Assembly (NCBI GenBank): GCA_009733575.1 | Contig: ML769456.1 | Span: 62,001 to 126,000 of the forward strand | From: Gymnopus androsaceus JB14 | Lineage: Eukaryota > Basidiomycota > Agaricomycetes > Agaricales > Omphalotaceae | Reading direction: 5' to 3' | Length of the DNA stretch: 64,000 nucleotides | In this document: in pieces, positions 10,635 through 24,063 of the stretch | Numbering within the stretch: position 1 is the first letter of the stretch | Layout: each line of letters starts with the position of its first letter | Made by a program: the position numbers and the translations under genes | Notes under the pieces: model-generated | What the model was told of the DNA's origin: nothing | Databases searched by the model: none | Seen by the model: only the letters and a program-made list of their open reading frames with translations

Positions 10635-11998
10635 TTAACGTTGACCACCTGGCCACTCTACCACCCATTGAGCTTGGACCACCAGTTCTTGGTTGTCGTC
10701 ATCTTCAAACTTAACTCGGTAAGTAGATGCGTAAGAGGTATCCGGCTAGCCAATGGTTGAGTGAAGTTCAAAGTAAGAGTGAGAAAATGACTGCATACCC
10801 GTACAGATGACGACGTGTCTGTTGGTGTCGCTACGACTTCGGCACGATAGAAGCAGCTAGTGTCAGGATAAAGTGCTAGAACTGTCGAGCCTACTGGAAA
10901 TTCTCTATAAGCACTCAAGCTTGAAGGACTTCCTAGGGGAGCGTTCGGGTCTGGAAGCGGAATTATGGACCGGAGGGTTGTATTATACCGCCTGGGGAAA
11001 AATCAGGATATATAGAAAAAAAATGTTTGAACATAGGAACTTACACAACAGGTACAGATTCTGGATCATGGACCTCGTATCTGTGACGCAATCCAAAACA
11101 ATGAGCCAAGTATTTTTACCTTGAACTCTGAATTCAAACAAACCTGTTCTTATCACCGTTTATACACTTGTCAACGACTGCTAGAATCCAATTATTATCA
11201 TCGGCTTCAGTGACAGCGCTGGCCTTATTCGGAGGCGGATGGAATGCCACCTGTCGCCCTCCTAGTAAAGGTAACTGTTTTGCCCAAGCTTCCCTTCGAG
11301 CTTTGGGTTCTCGAGGTAAAGCAGTTCCAGCGGGAGGACCGCTCGAGTTGCGGGCTGGAAGTGTGATCGAGACGCCACGACTAGGCGCGGGCGTTACTTG
11401 AGGCACAGGCGTGCCACCGGCGGATGGTGACGCCGCTCGAGGGCGTTTATTTCGTTTGTCTGGAAACGTGTCATCTATACTATAGATTCTACCACGATGC
11501 AAACCCAATTTACCTTGCGAGATAGCCTCTGGTGCTTTCCTGAGAGCTATGAGGATACCAAGTTGCTCCATAGCATGGTCTATTGCCCTGTGGTTCAAAG
11601 AGGGGGAGATTTTGTTTCAGTTACTAAAACGGAATCACCATGATAATCCATACTTGATCTCCTTTTCGGAAGTTAGTCGGATTTCTTCTAAAGCTGAGAG
11701 CAGTTTTTTGTAGATAGCCTTTACGCTGTCTAAGCCTTCTGCGGGCAAAGTATCATCGGCGGGCCAGGCAGAGATAAGGCGATTCACTCTGCCGATAGTT
11801 TCTATCGTCGCAGGGCCAGAGTAGATGGCAGACAAAGTTGAAAGCGATGCAGCCGCATGATTCCAACATTCTATCTCTGCGAAAAGTTGTGTCGTTAGGC
11901 GTGGAAATGCAAAGAAGATTCTTATAATGATCGGGCATAAAAAAAATGGGCCTACCTTCCGAGGACGCTGGACGAAGGGGCATCTGCCTTCTACTCAT
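10635..11998 (-). CDS. SGF29: SAGA-associated factor 29 (double Tudor reader)
   Basis: The N-terminal half is helical, with a Pro/Ser-rich linker (ASPSAGGTPVPQVTPAPSRG). The C-terminal half is the SGF29 tandem Tudor domain: GRQVAFHPPP, WILAVVDKCI, YEVHDPESVP, GSTVLALYPDTSCFYRAEVV, and FEDDDNQ with WVVEWPGGQR at the end. In other fungi this domain binds H3K4me2/3 and recruits the SAGA acetyltransferase. Start at 11998 (MSRRQMPLRP); an intron with donor GTAGGC follows the residues SSE. About five introns. It lies head-to-tail with Translin, about 320 bp from that gene's stop. All expected elements are present. Confidence 0.9.
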
Positions 11999-12316
11999 GA
12001 AGATACTTGATACAAGAACGGGCTAAGCCCAGATACATCAAGTGAACGAGGAAGGGGGCGGGATCACTTCAAGTTTGAAGTTACGTTAGATTGATCGAGA
12101 CAAATTTCACACTCCCGTGATGTGTACGCTTGTATTGCATCGCTCCCGAACTTCATCTCCCTCACAACCTCATACTCCCTCCGCCTAGTACTTGGAAAGG
12201 ATTGTTCAAGCTGCAATAATACCATACAAAGTACTAGGCGCACATTGGCAATATATAGCTACAGAGAGAGAGCAACATTACAAACTGATACGATACCTAC
12301 AATCGCACCTGTCCTC

Positions 12317-13309
12317 TCAGTTGACGTTGAGTTTCGGCGCCGGATCCTTGGAAACAAGTTTCCTCAAAGAAACATCATAAACGACTACAGTTTGGTAGTC
12401 AGTTAGCATACTAGAGAGTAAGAGAAATATTAAACCTTCTTCGATTTTTTTCATGTCGTACTTCAAGCTATCAAATCTTCGTCGAAGAGTGTCGTTTTTT
12501 AGATTAAGCTATGCGGCGGCGTTTGGTTCACGCATAAGAAGAAAAATGCTAGCAACTGACCATTGAAAACCCTGAAAACAATTCTTTCACAAAGGCAGAG
12601 ATTTTCAGAGGTTGTTCGAAATCGCCCAAAATAACAGCGTTAACTGCGAGACGTGACTTTGAGGCTATTAAGATTAAATTCTGGTACGGTAGAAGCAAGG
12701 ACGAACCAGCTCATTGACTAACGTGATTAAACCATGGAGGTAGTCTTCCGCTGCAAGCGTAACACGATCTTTCCATTCTTCCTGCACTGGTAGATCATTA
12801 GTTTCAATGTTGTGGATAATGATCCACTAACTTCCTAGCATGTCGCTTGTGCTTTGCAAAGAAATGAGTGTACCCTGTGTCAGATATTCGGAAAGCGCTG
12901 CTGCGAACACTGCAGTGCGTAGTGAGTTACAGTACATATCCTTCCAGCGCCAAAACTGGTTTGGAGGGACCAACGACGCGATTACGGCGATAGTCTCTCT
13001 GCAGCTATGCAATGCTGGCTGAGCTGAATCAACCAGGGAAGGTACTAGGAAATTTAGCACAAATGTTAAATCGCGACATAGAGAAAAGAATTACTGGATT
13101 CAGAACGCGTTGAATGGATTTTAGAGAGTATAGCAATTATTACTCGCGTTTTCTTCTCAAAATCGTTGACCTGCTCTTTGATTTTCTGGCCCAAGCGAGC
13201 CTCTTAGCGATTATACGCGAAGGACATGTTGTATAAACGGATTTACCTCTCTGATATCACTATCGTGGTCGAGCATTTGGTTTAGGTTCTCCACGCTTTG
13301 TGGATCCAT
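12317..13309 (-). CDS. TSN: Translin (single-strand DNA/RNA-binding octamer subunit)
   Basis: Starts MDPQSVENLNQMLDHDSDIR. The next exon has KIKEQVNDFEKKTRVIIAIL. Then come QFWRWKDMYCNSLRTAVFAA and YLTQGTLISLQSTSDMLG, EWKDRVTLAAEDYLHGLI, SRLAVNAVILGDFEQPLKIS, and LNLKNDTLRRRFDSLKYDM followed by KKIEEVVYDVSLRKL. The RFDSLKYD and RLAVN-GD segments are Translin hallmarks. Translin, usually with TRAX, forms an RNA/ssDNA-binding octamer (C3PO); no TRAX gene is seen here. About six short introns. It shares an 87-bp divergent promoter with SEN1. Confidence 0.92.
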
Positions 13310-13396
13310 TATTAGAGCTCCTGGATATCAGTCCAAATAAGCCCTGTTGAGGTCGCGATCGATTGGGCAGATGGTCAGAGTCAAGTCAGAGGGAAG
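13310..13396. promoter_or_regulatory. Divergent promoter Translin / SEN1
   Basis: The start codons at 13309 (minus) and 13397 (plus) are 87 bp apart. No clear TATA box is visible. Confidence 0.6.
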
Positions 13397-16300
13397 ATGA
13401 CTCAGCGATTCCGCGATTCCGTGACAAACTGTTTGTTACGCGCCTTGACTCTGCTTTGTTCAGTCGCCCACTGTCCTTCCTCCGTTGAATGGCGCAAACT
13501 GCGTCCAGTCCAGAGCCTTCTCAAACGACTTCACGACGAGCCGAGTGACAGTGAAGGCGTTCAAGAAGCTGAACTTGATACTATTTACGCGTACTTGCAG
13601 CGATCTTCTGTCGGGAAATCACCCTTGCACTGGTTCTGCTCACAGGCAGATACTGTCATCGTCGAATCTGCTACTTTTTTATTGAGATTGTTTGCCTATA
13701 ATAGTCCAAAGGTCGATTCATGGAAAGGGTGGCTTGATAGCTGTCTCGGAGGGTGTGCTGAATGCGTTTTCGGTTTCGAAAAGGCGAAGATTGGCTCCAG
13801 AAACACGTATGTGGTTGTTAGTCCTTCACTACAGATTCAGTCAACTTAACTTCTTTCTAGGTACTTTGGCGCTTTTCCAAACCATGTAAAAGATGCATTC
13901 TGGGACTCATTCTGCGCATGGGAACTAGAGCATATCCTCGCTCAGCTTTCTGGCTCGAAACGTCTGTCCGATATCCCTACCCCTACCGTGTATCGTATGA
14001 TATGCAATTTTCAAGTTTTTCAAGACTCTCGCGTACAGTGTTTTTTAGACGAAAACTATCCAACTAGCAGTTTCTCCGATTGGCCCGAGGAACCAGTTCC
14101 TCCTGCGATGCTTGTTCTCATGATGCATGACAATGCCAAACTCCGAGACTGGGCTGTGAAGCAAGTCTCGAGATCTACGACTGTTCCTATCTCTCAGAAT
14201 GATGCATCGTCTCTTCCGTATGGTAAAGCGTTGGAGATAATCCTGTTACCCTTTACTTCCGGTCCGCAATCACCTAGCGAAACCAGTTCAGTCCGTCTAG
14301 TAACGGAACCTGCGACGCTATGGTCTTCATTTCACGCTGTCCTGCGCTTATTGCATCCAACGCACCTTACGTTCTTCACTTCAAAAGGGGTGGATGCTCG
14401 GCATGTGGTTAATGGCCACCTTCACGACCACGGTCTCGGTTCGTTTAGGTCTCTCTAAATTCAATCCGGTAGCTCATGACCTATAGAATTTAAGACCATT
14501 CTACAATGCTTCAATCTTATTTTGAAGCGCTTGGGAAAGAGTATTTGGCTTGGTGAAGGCCCAGAATATCCCCAAGTGGTCTTTGACGCTTTCAAAGACA
14601 ATCCATCGCTGAATACTCTCCTTTGCGAGAAGGATCTTTCGGCCGAACGAAATCCATGGTTTTTCAACTGGCTACCGGAATTCTTGCTCACTATTCGCGA
14701 CCAGCCAGTATATCTCGAAGTTGTGGCGAAAATCACCGACTTTATGTGTGGGGAATTACAGCACGAACGGTTCGGTAATGCACGGCCCATCGTTATGGCC
14801 TGTGCCGCTAGAGTGAGTCGAAGAAATGAGTCTGTTCGAACCCCCGTTCACCTTCCTTTTGGCAGCTACTCAAGGGCCAAAATCATGACGGCAATAATCC
14901 TGCTGTAGCGAACGTGCTGGATATCCACGCAGAAGCGTTGGTGACCGTTTCTTTCGCCCGCTCCCACCGGAAGGAGGAGTGGAAAGTCGCTCGAGAGGTC
15001 ACTCGCGACCTGATCTCTACTTCTTTGATGCATGATCTCAAGAATATCCAGGACGCTATCACCCGCTCCTGTAGGGTTCTCGCCCAGTTGAGTAAAAAGG
15101 AAAAGGCTAACGACAATGGGCGGGATAGCATGGCGCCCTTGGCCATCAGGGAGCAGATTTGGAAAAGGATCTACGATCATCTTCAGCCAACCGATACTGA
15201 AGGGCTGGCCTGCGTCCTTTCGATTTTGGCACCCGCCGCTCACTCTAATACCATTCTCAAAGAATCTTTCGCTCCCGCGCTGGCCTTTCCTGGGTTTCCA
15301 GCTCTAATCCATTCCGTAAATCGGTCGTTAGAGATCGTCAAAGGCGGGTTCCTGGACTTCACTTCTACACCTGATATGTCCATGGCTGCTCCTGCCGTTT
15401 TCCAGCATCCAGGCGTCGCTAAAAACCTCGTCAAACTCATGTTCTCGCCTTTAATCGATCTTCACAGCGGCTCCATGGCTATTGTCACTCAGGCAGACGA
15501 TGATGGTGTCTCCGATGGCCGCAGAGACAGCTTCAGATGGCTGTTTGAAAAGTTCCCGGAGGAGGCTTTTGCTGGCAGTTTGGAACTACTTTCTGTCTTT
15601 AGCGAATACGCACCTATTGTCCCTGAGGCATGTAGCCTTTCAAAGTCCCTAGTCCGGTGCTTCACGGATATCATTGGAGTGCTCTGCTCGAGTCACCATG
15701 GTCTCCTTCACAAGCCAGACTATCTCCATTCTTCCGATCCAGACGGGCCAGGATCTCGAATTCCACAGTTATGGACTTTGATGTGCAAAAGCATTACAGT
15801 GATTTTCAAACGGACTCCTTTGTGGTCTCAGTACTACAAGAACGAAGAGATGATAGAGTGGATGCGAGACGCCCTAATCTTCGCGCGCGATATGTTAGGA
15901 GAGTGGCGAGTCTTTGAGTCTGCCGCTCACTCTACCAGCGCATCTAATCCTAAAGTCACGAAACGAATGTTGGAGGATCTGCATGGAATATTACCCGAGC
16001 TTTCTCGGTGGCTGCGTCTGACAGATGAAGAACTGTTGCATCAGTCTTGCACTCTCTTACATTCATTATTGGAACTATTCCGAGAAACCCAAAATCCACC
16101 TCAGGCGACCGTTCTTCAGAAATTATCGAAACAGGTCAACGATGTGCGAAACCGGGATCACAGCTTAATGAGCTGCCGTCTAGATCCAGCCAAGCTAGCT
16201 CCTCTTGAAAGTGTCCTCGCATCGTTTGACGAGAAGGACGACGATGATGAGGTCGTCAAACCTGTACCAGCCGCCAAACCTGCTGCTAAGGTCGTCACGA

Positions 16301-19300
16301 AGGTTAAGATAGAACCCAAGGCTGGATTGAAGCCTGCTAGGGATCTCTCTGCCAAACCTGCGCCTCCGATTGCCTCTAGTTCAAAGGTTAAATCGCATCA
16401 CTTCTCTGCTGCAGACCAGGAAAGGCTAGACGCTGCTAGTTCCATGCCGAAATTCCGCAAATCTTCTGCCCCCATTACTGGTCAGGCCCCTTCCACCGCA
16501 GCATCTACCAAAAGTGGTGCGACCGACGACTCTGACTCCACGTCCGGCTCAGAGGAAAGTGGGGATGAGGAGGAGAACCAGAAGACTGCGTTGGCCAGTT
16601 TGGTTAAACTCCAAAAATCACCCAAAATTCGAAAACCAGTCGAGCGACGACAAGTTAAGATGTTGGATCTACCACATCTCAAAAAGAACGCTCAGGAAGT
16701 TAGGCTCGCAAAGCGCGACGAAGCTCGGAACAAGACCCTGCGATTCAAACCTGACATATCATCACTCCATAGAACGTTGTTATCTTGGGATTACCAGCAT
16801 GAGGGGAATACTCCTCCTAGAACCTCGCTGCAGTTACGTACTGTCCCCGATACGTTTTCCAATTTCGACCATTACCGAGCTATCTTCGAGCCGCTTCTCC
16901 TGATGGAGTGTTGGGCGCAATTGCTTCAGTCCAAAGACGAGACACCTGAAATTTATAACTGCAAGATTACCTCTAAGCAGTATAACGGCCAGTGGTCAGA
17001 CCTCGAGGTGATCTTCGAGGGCGTTTTGCGCAAGGAATGGTTTTTGACAGAGAACGACGTCGTGTTGCTCCGCCAAGGCAAAATTACTGTTTTGGCGAAA
17101 GCAATAAGCTTTAGACGTCCCGGAAAGGACCCAGCTGAGGCGGCATTGCGCTGTTATTTTCCTTCTGGTATCCAGGATCCTGGTCTTAAGATCCAAACTT
17201 CGTGGCAGATTTACAAGGTTTTCAGGTGAGCGTTGTTTATGCATTGCGGACGATCCAGACTGACTGTAACGACGTTCTCAGTCTGAGTACGCTGCACCGA
17301 GAATATGCAGCATTAATTGCGGCGGAGTACTATGACTTTGCGGATCGGATTTTACGCCCATATCTATCACTTCCTTCGAATGTGGACTCTAAAGAGATCA
17401 AACAAGTGATGGAAAAATACAACGTGAATGAGCCACAAGCCCGGGCAATTGCTACTGCTCTCAAAACCGATGGTTTTGTGCTCATTCAAGGGTATGTTCA
17501 CGGTTATCTTCTTACCCTTCTGCTCTGAATCCCTTCATTAGACCCCCAGGAACTGGAAAAACGTCCACCATCTGTTCTCTTATATCGGCTTCGCGCAAAG
17601 TGCTACCTCAGGGTCCTTCGAATAACACCGAGAAGCCCAAAATTCTCCTCTGTGCCCCGAGTAATGCCGCTATAGACGAGATAGTTCACAGGTTAAAGGA
17701 CGGCTATCCTTCTTTGAAGATCGTGCGCACGGGGGCTGCTCAGTCTATAAGCTTGAGCGTCAAGGATGTCTCGCTCGACAGTCTAATCGAAGACAAACTT
17801 GGCACAAATGGGAAAAAGGAATCCAGTGAAACGGCGAACGAGATTTCCCTAGCTCGTCAGGAGTTTCAAACGGTGAAGCAACTTCGACTAGACAAGATTC
17901 AGGAGCTCCAAAAACTCCGCGACAGTGGTGGTCGCCTTGATTCCCTGGAGGCGGAGGTAAAGCAGCTGACTGTCAAGACGACCTCTTTGAGGCAACGTCT
18001 AGACAACCTTCGGGACAAGCACACTTCGGAGTCACGTACTATGGATACTGCTCGCCGTAGGGCTCGCGACGAGATTCTACGAGAAGCAGACGTCATTTGC
18101 AGTACCCTCTCTGGTACTGGCCACGAAAACCTCGAGCAGTACGAATTCGAAATGGTCATCATCGACGAGGCTGCGCAAGCTATCGAACTCAGCTCACTGA
18201 TACCACTGAAGTACAGATGCAATCGATGTGTCATGGTTGGAGATCCCCAGCAACTCCCCCCAACCGTAATCTCAATGGAGGTGAACACCGTTTGTCCTTG
18301 AGCGAGGAGAATTCATTCTAAAATGTTTGCAGGCGTCTAAATTCCAATATAATCAATCCCTGTTTGTACGACTTCAAAAGCAACGTCCGGACGCTGTTCA
18401 CCTTCTCAGCATTCAATACCGTATGCATCCCGATATCAGTCTACTACCGAGCAAAATTTTCTACGATAACCGACTACAGGATGGTCCGAATATGGACACC
18501 AAAACCGTTCAGCCATGGCATACTCATTCCAAATTCGGAACGTATCGCTTCTTTAACGTTGGCAAGGGTCTTGAGGAGTCAAGTGGACGGTCGACGATGA
18601 ACAAAGCCGAGGCACAAGTTGCAGTGGCGTTGTTCAACCGCTTGAGAAAAGATTTTTCCTCGGTCGATTTCAGCTTCCGTGTCGGCATAGTCTCGATGTA
18701 CAGTGCCCAGATCAGAGAGTTGAAGTTTGCCTTTGAGCAACGATTTGGCCGTGAAATCTTGAACAAAGTTGACTTTAGGACTGTCGATGGTTTCCAGGGA
18801 CAGGAGAAGGATGTTATTATACTTTCTTGTGTCCGAGCCGGTCCAGGTGTTCTCAGTATCGGACACGTCAAGGGTGCGTGCATTTGCTAACATTTATTGG
18901 CGAGTTACCCTTACCTCTATTTCAGATATCCGCCGAATGAACGTCGCTATCACGCGAGCGAAATCCTCTCTTTTCATTCTCGGAAATGCAGCAACTCTTG
19001 AACGTAGCAATGAGACGTGGCGGGCCATTGTGGCCGACTCAAAGTCGCGCAGCTTCTTCACAGACGTTGATGTCGCATACTTCACAGCGCCGTCCGGGCC
19101 CGCGATCTCGAATCCTGCGCAGACACCAGTACGGCAGAAATCTAAGCAGATAAAACTACCGTCTACACCGATACCATTAAATCTCTCCACTCCCAAGGAA
19201 TTAAAAGAGGCTCTTACTACGATTACTCCACCAAAAGCGGTTCCTACCGTGCTCACACCTCGGGACGACTCTGTCTCCCAGGCCTCCACATCCGTCTCTG

Positions 19301-19568
19301 CGGACAAGCAAAAAGGTAAAAGAAAACAAGAAGAAGAGCCTCCTCTCCCCAAAACTTCTACAGTGGATAGCAAGTCTGCAGCACCATCCACCGACAATGC
19401 CCAGCCTCCTCCTCGAAAACGCTCCAAGCAAGCAACCATGTTCATACCCAAGGGCAAAAACAAGGTAGGGCTTCCTAGTATCCTACTGTCAACGTTTGCA
19501 ACTCACTGGCTGTTCAGCGTCCACCGGAAGATTCCGTAGGCCCCTCAAATAATAAAAGGCGTTTATAA
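13397..19568 (+). CDS. SEN1: Sen1-type superfamily 1B RNA/DNA helicase
   Basis: A large protein of about 1,900 residues. The N-terminal ~1,000 residues (with KLRPVQSLLKRLHDEP near the start) are the helical Sen1_N region. An acidic, Lys/Pro-rich linker follows (around 16230-16600). The helicase core has the Q-type motif VNEPQARAIATAL, Walker A GPPGTGKTST (interrupted by an intron, 17492-17541), motif II IDEAAQ, GDPQQLPPTV, QYRMHPDISL, VDGFQGQEKDVIILS, and motif VI NVAITRAKSSLFILGN. The C-terminal tail is basic (PPRKRSKQ; final exon KRPPEDSVGPSNNKRRL). Sen1 terminates short RNA polymerase II transcripts and resolves R-loops in the nucleus. Eight introns can be spliced with frame kept, and no frame break was found. 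Convergent with ECM16, 130 bp apart. Confidence 0.95.
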
Positions 19569-19698
19569 AGGTCCTTTCTTCTCCTGCATTACTGTTATCA
19601 TCTACTGCATAGTATTATCACACAACTGGACTAATTTACACATTACATACTGTATTTCTAGTGCTACATTACTTTTATACTCTTGTAACATAAAATAC

Positions 19699-22600
19699 TC
19701 ACTTCGAAGTCGCCTCCGCCTTGATAGGTGGCAACTCCCAACCGTCTGGACCAAAATGCGGCGTGACCATGAAAACTCCTGCACTGTTCTTCACTGGTTT
19801 GGAAAAAGTGCACAGAGAGGACTTTCCCAACGATGACAGCCATGCAGGATTCACAACAGTGAGACCTTGTGCGAGTGTCAGTAAACTTATTTGTGCAGGT
19901 CTTTGGAAAAGTCACCTTTAATCCAGACCTGGCTTGTTCGCACCACTTCGTTGAAGATAATGTACTCTGGAGGAGACACTTTGAATAATACTGACGAAGG
20001 ATGGATGAAAACATCCTCGGCGATTCCCAACGCTTTGTATGCTACGCCTTGGGCCGACATGTACTGAACGCCACCGTCCGCGTTTTTGTCTGCTCGATCC
20101 TTTCTGATAGCAATCTGGTCGATAAACGCGGCGGTCAGTAATTGTCTTAAAATCTTGATCTAGGAGTGGCATGTAAGTCTCAAGTGTATAAAGCATTCCC
20201 AACACGTACCTGCAAATCACTCGGAGGGTTCAATTTCGGGACGAATCCAGCGTCTATACCAGGGAAGTTGGTCTGAACAATGTTACTGATTTGGGCTCGC
20301 AACTTGTGTATTTCTTCCATGGCCTATCATCCAATGAGTAATGGAAATTATCTTGAGGAGTCGACTGCAACCGTACCTTTGGTCGGACAAATTGTTCTGC
20401 ACAAAATTGTAAACCCCCTCCAGCATATTCGTAGGCACCAACGACAGATAATATCCGGAAGATATCACTGGTAAAACCACCGAGGGATGAATGAGTCTAA
20501 ATATCAAATTAAATCACAGAATGGTATGATTGAATGATAATGCTTACATGCTGGGAGGTGAAAAACTGTTTTCGACGGAGACGACGAGCCTCTTTGGCGC
20601 GGACAGCAGCATTGGTAAGGTGCTTCAGCTCTTCCGCATCACTATCCTCCTCTTTCTCGCTATCAGCAGAAGCTAACAACGCCTCCTCGTGCAGAAAAGG
20701 ATCTCCGACCGATAGTGCAGATACAATCGCGATAACGTAGGGTAGACACTTGTGTTGTTGACCACTAACGAGCATCTTAGAAAACCTCGGTGATAACGGG
20801 AACAACGACATAGTCTTGCCCAGCTCAGTTATCTGACCTTCCTTCGTTAGAGCCCCAAGATGCAAAAGCACCTTCTCCGCTTTTTGTAAGCTAATGCGGT
20901 CGGGGGGTGTTGGAAACGGAAAGTTGACGACTGCATCGATGTGCATGCCCTTCATTTGAAGGACTACGCCTTCAATGGGCATTCGAAGGATTTCGGGCTT
21001 TGAGAACTGGTCAAAGTGGTGCTCGAAGAGAGCGGAAGAATACAAGCGATAGCAATGGCCTGGTCCAGTACGACCTGCACGACCCGCTCGTTGAGCAGCG
21101 GAGGCTTTTGACGTCCAAGCAACTTGAAAAGCTTGTATACCGTTGGTGATGTCGTACCGACGCTAGTACTTCAAGTTGAGACAACCCGAAACACGTAGAT
21201 TGATTGAGTGCTTACCTCCTTGGCTCGTCCACAGTCAACAACATAACGGATATTGGGTATCGTCAACGATGTTTCCGCGACGTTTGTGGCTACAACAACT
21301 AGTCGATGGCCCGGTGGAGGTGGCTGGAACACTCGCATTTGTTTATCGCTTGGAAGCAATGAGTATAGAGGAACCACATGCATCGGGGCTGCAGAAATCA
21401 CTGTCAGTAAAGATCATGAATAGCGAGATGATAAGAAACACACTTTCAGTTTCATCGACATCAATCCCGAGCTCTTCATTGAGAGCATCCTCTTCGTCGC
21501 TATCCAAAGCCTCTGGATCTTCCTCCATATCCGCATCAACATCAAATGCGACATCTTCAGCTTGCGCGTCACCCAACTCAATGTCCTCCGCTTCAATGTC
21601 AGCTATAGTGCCAGAGGGATCAGAGTCCACGCGAAACCAAAGGACGAGTCACAAACCTTGGGCGGCACCCACTCTCTTTGAGGGGAGCTGAGCCTGATTT
21701 CAAAGCATCTTCAACGCCAAAAATGCGACTCGCAGATCCCGCGCCTCTCTGCCTCTTCCTTTCTTCTATGGCTGTTTTCCCGAACCTTGCCTCCAACTTT
21801 CGACAGACACCTTGGATCTCGTTTTGCCCTGTAAGGAAGATCAAAATGCCTCCAGGTGGGAGTCGGGTGTGTATTTTGGTGGTCTTTTTTGATGGCTTCT
21901 GTGATGTAGTCTGATACAGTGCGCCGGTTGAAATGCACTGGTGACAGGGTGCTGCCGAGCTGCAACATCGATAACGGGAGGCGGAGTAGGAAAAAGAGTT
22001 GTATTCGAGCCAAAATCGCTCACTCGAAGGGTAGCGGACATGATAATTAGTCGCAGAGGCTAGGGATACTCGTCAGATAACAGCAAGTTTGTCTAACAGA
22101 GAATCATCTTACCTTGGCACCGTCCTTCCTCTCCTTCCACAGTTCCTCCCGCAGTTTCAGTACTCTACTCAGTACACCAATCAAGATGTCTGTGTTCATA
22201 CTCCGTTCGTGAGCCTCATCAATGATAATCACAGAGTATTTGGTGAGCAGAAAGTCGGTGGCTAGCTCTCGAAGCAGAACACCATCGGTCATAAACTTTA
22301 TCGACGTGGTAGGCGAGACCGTGGCATCGTATCGGATTTGATATGATACCTTTGAGGAATTTAGAGAGAGTTCTTGTGCAACCCGAGAGGCCATTGACAT
22401 GGCAGCTACACGTCGAGGTTGGGTTATTCCTATCATTCCGGGATTTTCTGTGCATGGAGAAAGTAAGCATAGTATCGAAAAGTTGGGCGTCGAGACGCAC
22501 CACTACCCGGCGATCCGAATCCAGCTTCGTAGAGGAACTGTGGAATCTGCGTCGTCTTTCCACTTCCGGTTTCACCACATATGATCACGACGGGATTGAG

Positions 22601-24063
22601 AAGAACGGCTTCCATGATTGGCTGCTCCTCCGCGACAACAGGTAGTAATAACCTTGCTTCCTGTACTTCATCCGGACGAGAGACAGAGATGAACTTTCGC
22701 TTGAACGTAGAACCCTCCGTCTCGCCCGCGCCCGAGAGTAACTGCTGGGTAAACGAAGTGGAAGGTAATTCAAGTCTTCTCCTAATGGTCCACGCATCTC
22801 GGGCGGATCAAGCTTTCGTTTTTTGGTAGGGGGATGTTTGGGCATGGAGTCGGAACGGTAGCGGAGGAGGATCTGAGGAAGAGCTTGTTGTATGGCCTTT
22901 GGCAATGTTGAGCTGGTTGGTAGCCCAAGCTTTGAACCCAAGACTTTTCTTGGGTTTTGGAGGTGGAGATGCTTCATTTTCATCTTCATCTGAATCATCG
23001 GATTCACTATCCTCTTCCCCTTCATCTCCCGACTCTGCCCCTTCGCCATCATCATCTTCTTCGCCAGACTCTTTATCGGCCTTCTCCTTCTCTTCAACAA
23101 CATTCTCGCCTTCTGAAGAGTCGTACGCAGAATCTGAACTATCAAAAGATGTGTCGGATTGAGCTGCTTCCGCGTGTGTCGCTTTGGTGTTCCAGCTTGA
23201 AAATGCACTCTGAAAAAGGGATCGATATACTTGAATCCGTCACGCTTCAAAGATCATACCTTTTTGTTTTTCGATCTCTGTCGTACCTTTGGCGCAATGA
23301 CTGTTCCGTCTGGATTGCGTGCAAGGGCACCTCCGACGACAGGTTGTGCAAAGACGATAGATTCTGCCTTTTCTGGGGAAGCTTCACCTTCATCGAAATC
23401 ATCCTCGTCATCCTCATCGTCGGCATCAGCTTCGACGACATTGTAATGTCCATCGTTTCGTTTTCGCTTGCCCGAGCGACCTTCCAGAGCTCGGCGCACT
23501 TCTTTATCCTCCAATTTATCTAGCCTATCCTGATGAGTGGTCACCTTTCCAGTTCCAAGTGTCGAAGACGATTGAAAAAGAACGGTAGAAGGTATTTGAG
23601 CCTGACTCTGGCTGAAGAATATGAGCATTGTTCCAAGATGGCAAGAACCTCAGCGTACGATAATTTTTCAAGAAGTCTGAACTCGTTCGTCGGCTTTGAG
23701 CTTCTTGTCCTGTATCGAGATATTAGATCCCAATCCAAGTTAAATAATAGAGCAATAATACAATGTATTTTTCGAGCCTCTTTTTTTTCTTGCTCGTCCA
23801 TTTTGATTCTGCTTGAGAGATGAGCTGAAATTGGTTTCAATACAAGAATAAAATTATTATTATTTAAACGTACCTCTTGCTTTAATTTCTCTTTTCTGTC
23901 CAGTTCCTTCTCTTCCTTCGTTCTTGGGCGTATGAAAAAGAACATTGGCTTCCGACGTGTCTCCGGCGGGCTGGTTTCTTATTATCTTTCCTTTCTTCTT
24001 GGATCCTCCGGCAGTCGCTTGACGAGCCTTTGCATTGTATCGCTCACGGGGAGCAGGGCCCAT
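19699..24063 (-). CDS. ECM16: DEAH-box RNA helicase Dhr1/DHX37 (with frame breaks in this sequence)
   Basis: Starts [17 protein letters not shown], as in Dhr1/DHX37. An acidic N-terminal part follows ([19 protein letters not shown]). The core has Walker [36 protein letters not shown], motif [27 protein letters not shown] with [54 protein letters not shown], the HA2 region ([20 protein letters not shown]) and a C-terminal OB-fold ending [12 protein letters not shown]. Dhr1 unwinds U3 snoRNA from pre-18S rRNA in the nucleolus. Two one-base insertions (about 21939, and the A-run 21885-21890) and an in-frame TGA (22808-22810) break the frame. The gene is essential in yeast, so these may be sequence errors. 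Confidence 0.92.

Noticed and set aside
12840..13022. Plus-strand frame antisense to Translin
   Set aside because: Shadow frame of a conserved Translin exon on the other strand.
21711..22013. 100-codon minus frame containing [16 protein letters not shown]
   Set aside because: It is a mixture of true ECM16 sequence and out-of-frame sequence caused by the two one-base insertions, not a separate gene.
22585..23250. 221-codon minus frame, basic, upstream of the helicase core
   Set aside because: Mostly the shadow of the acidic ECM16 N-terminal region; only a short part (TKKRKLDP) might belong to the real protein.
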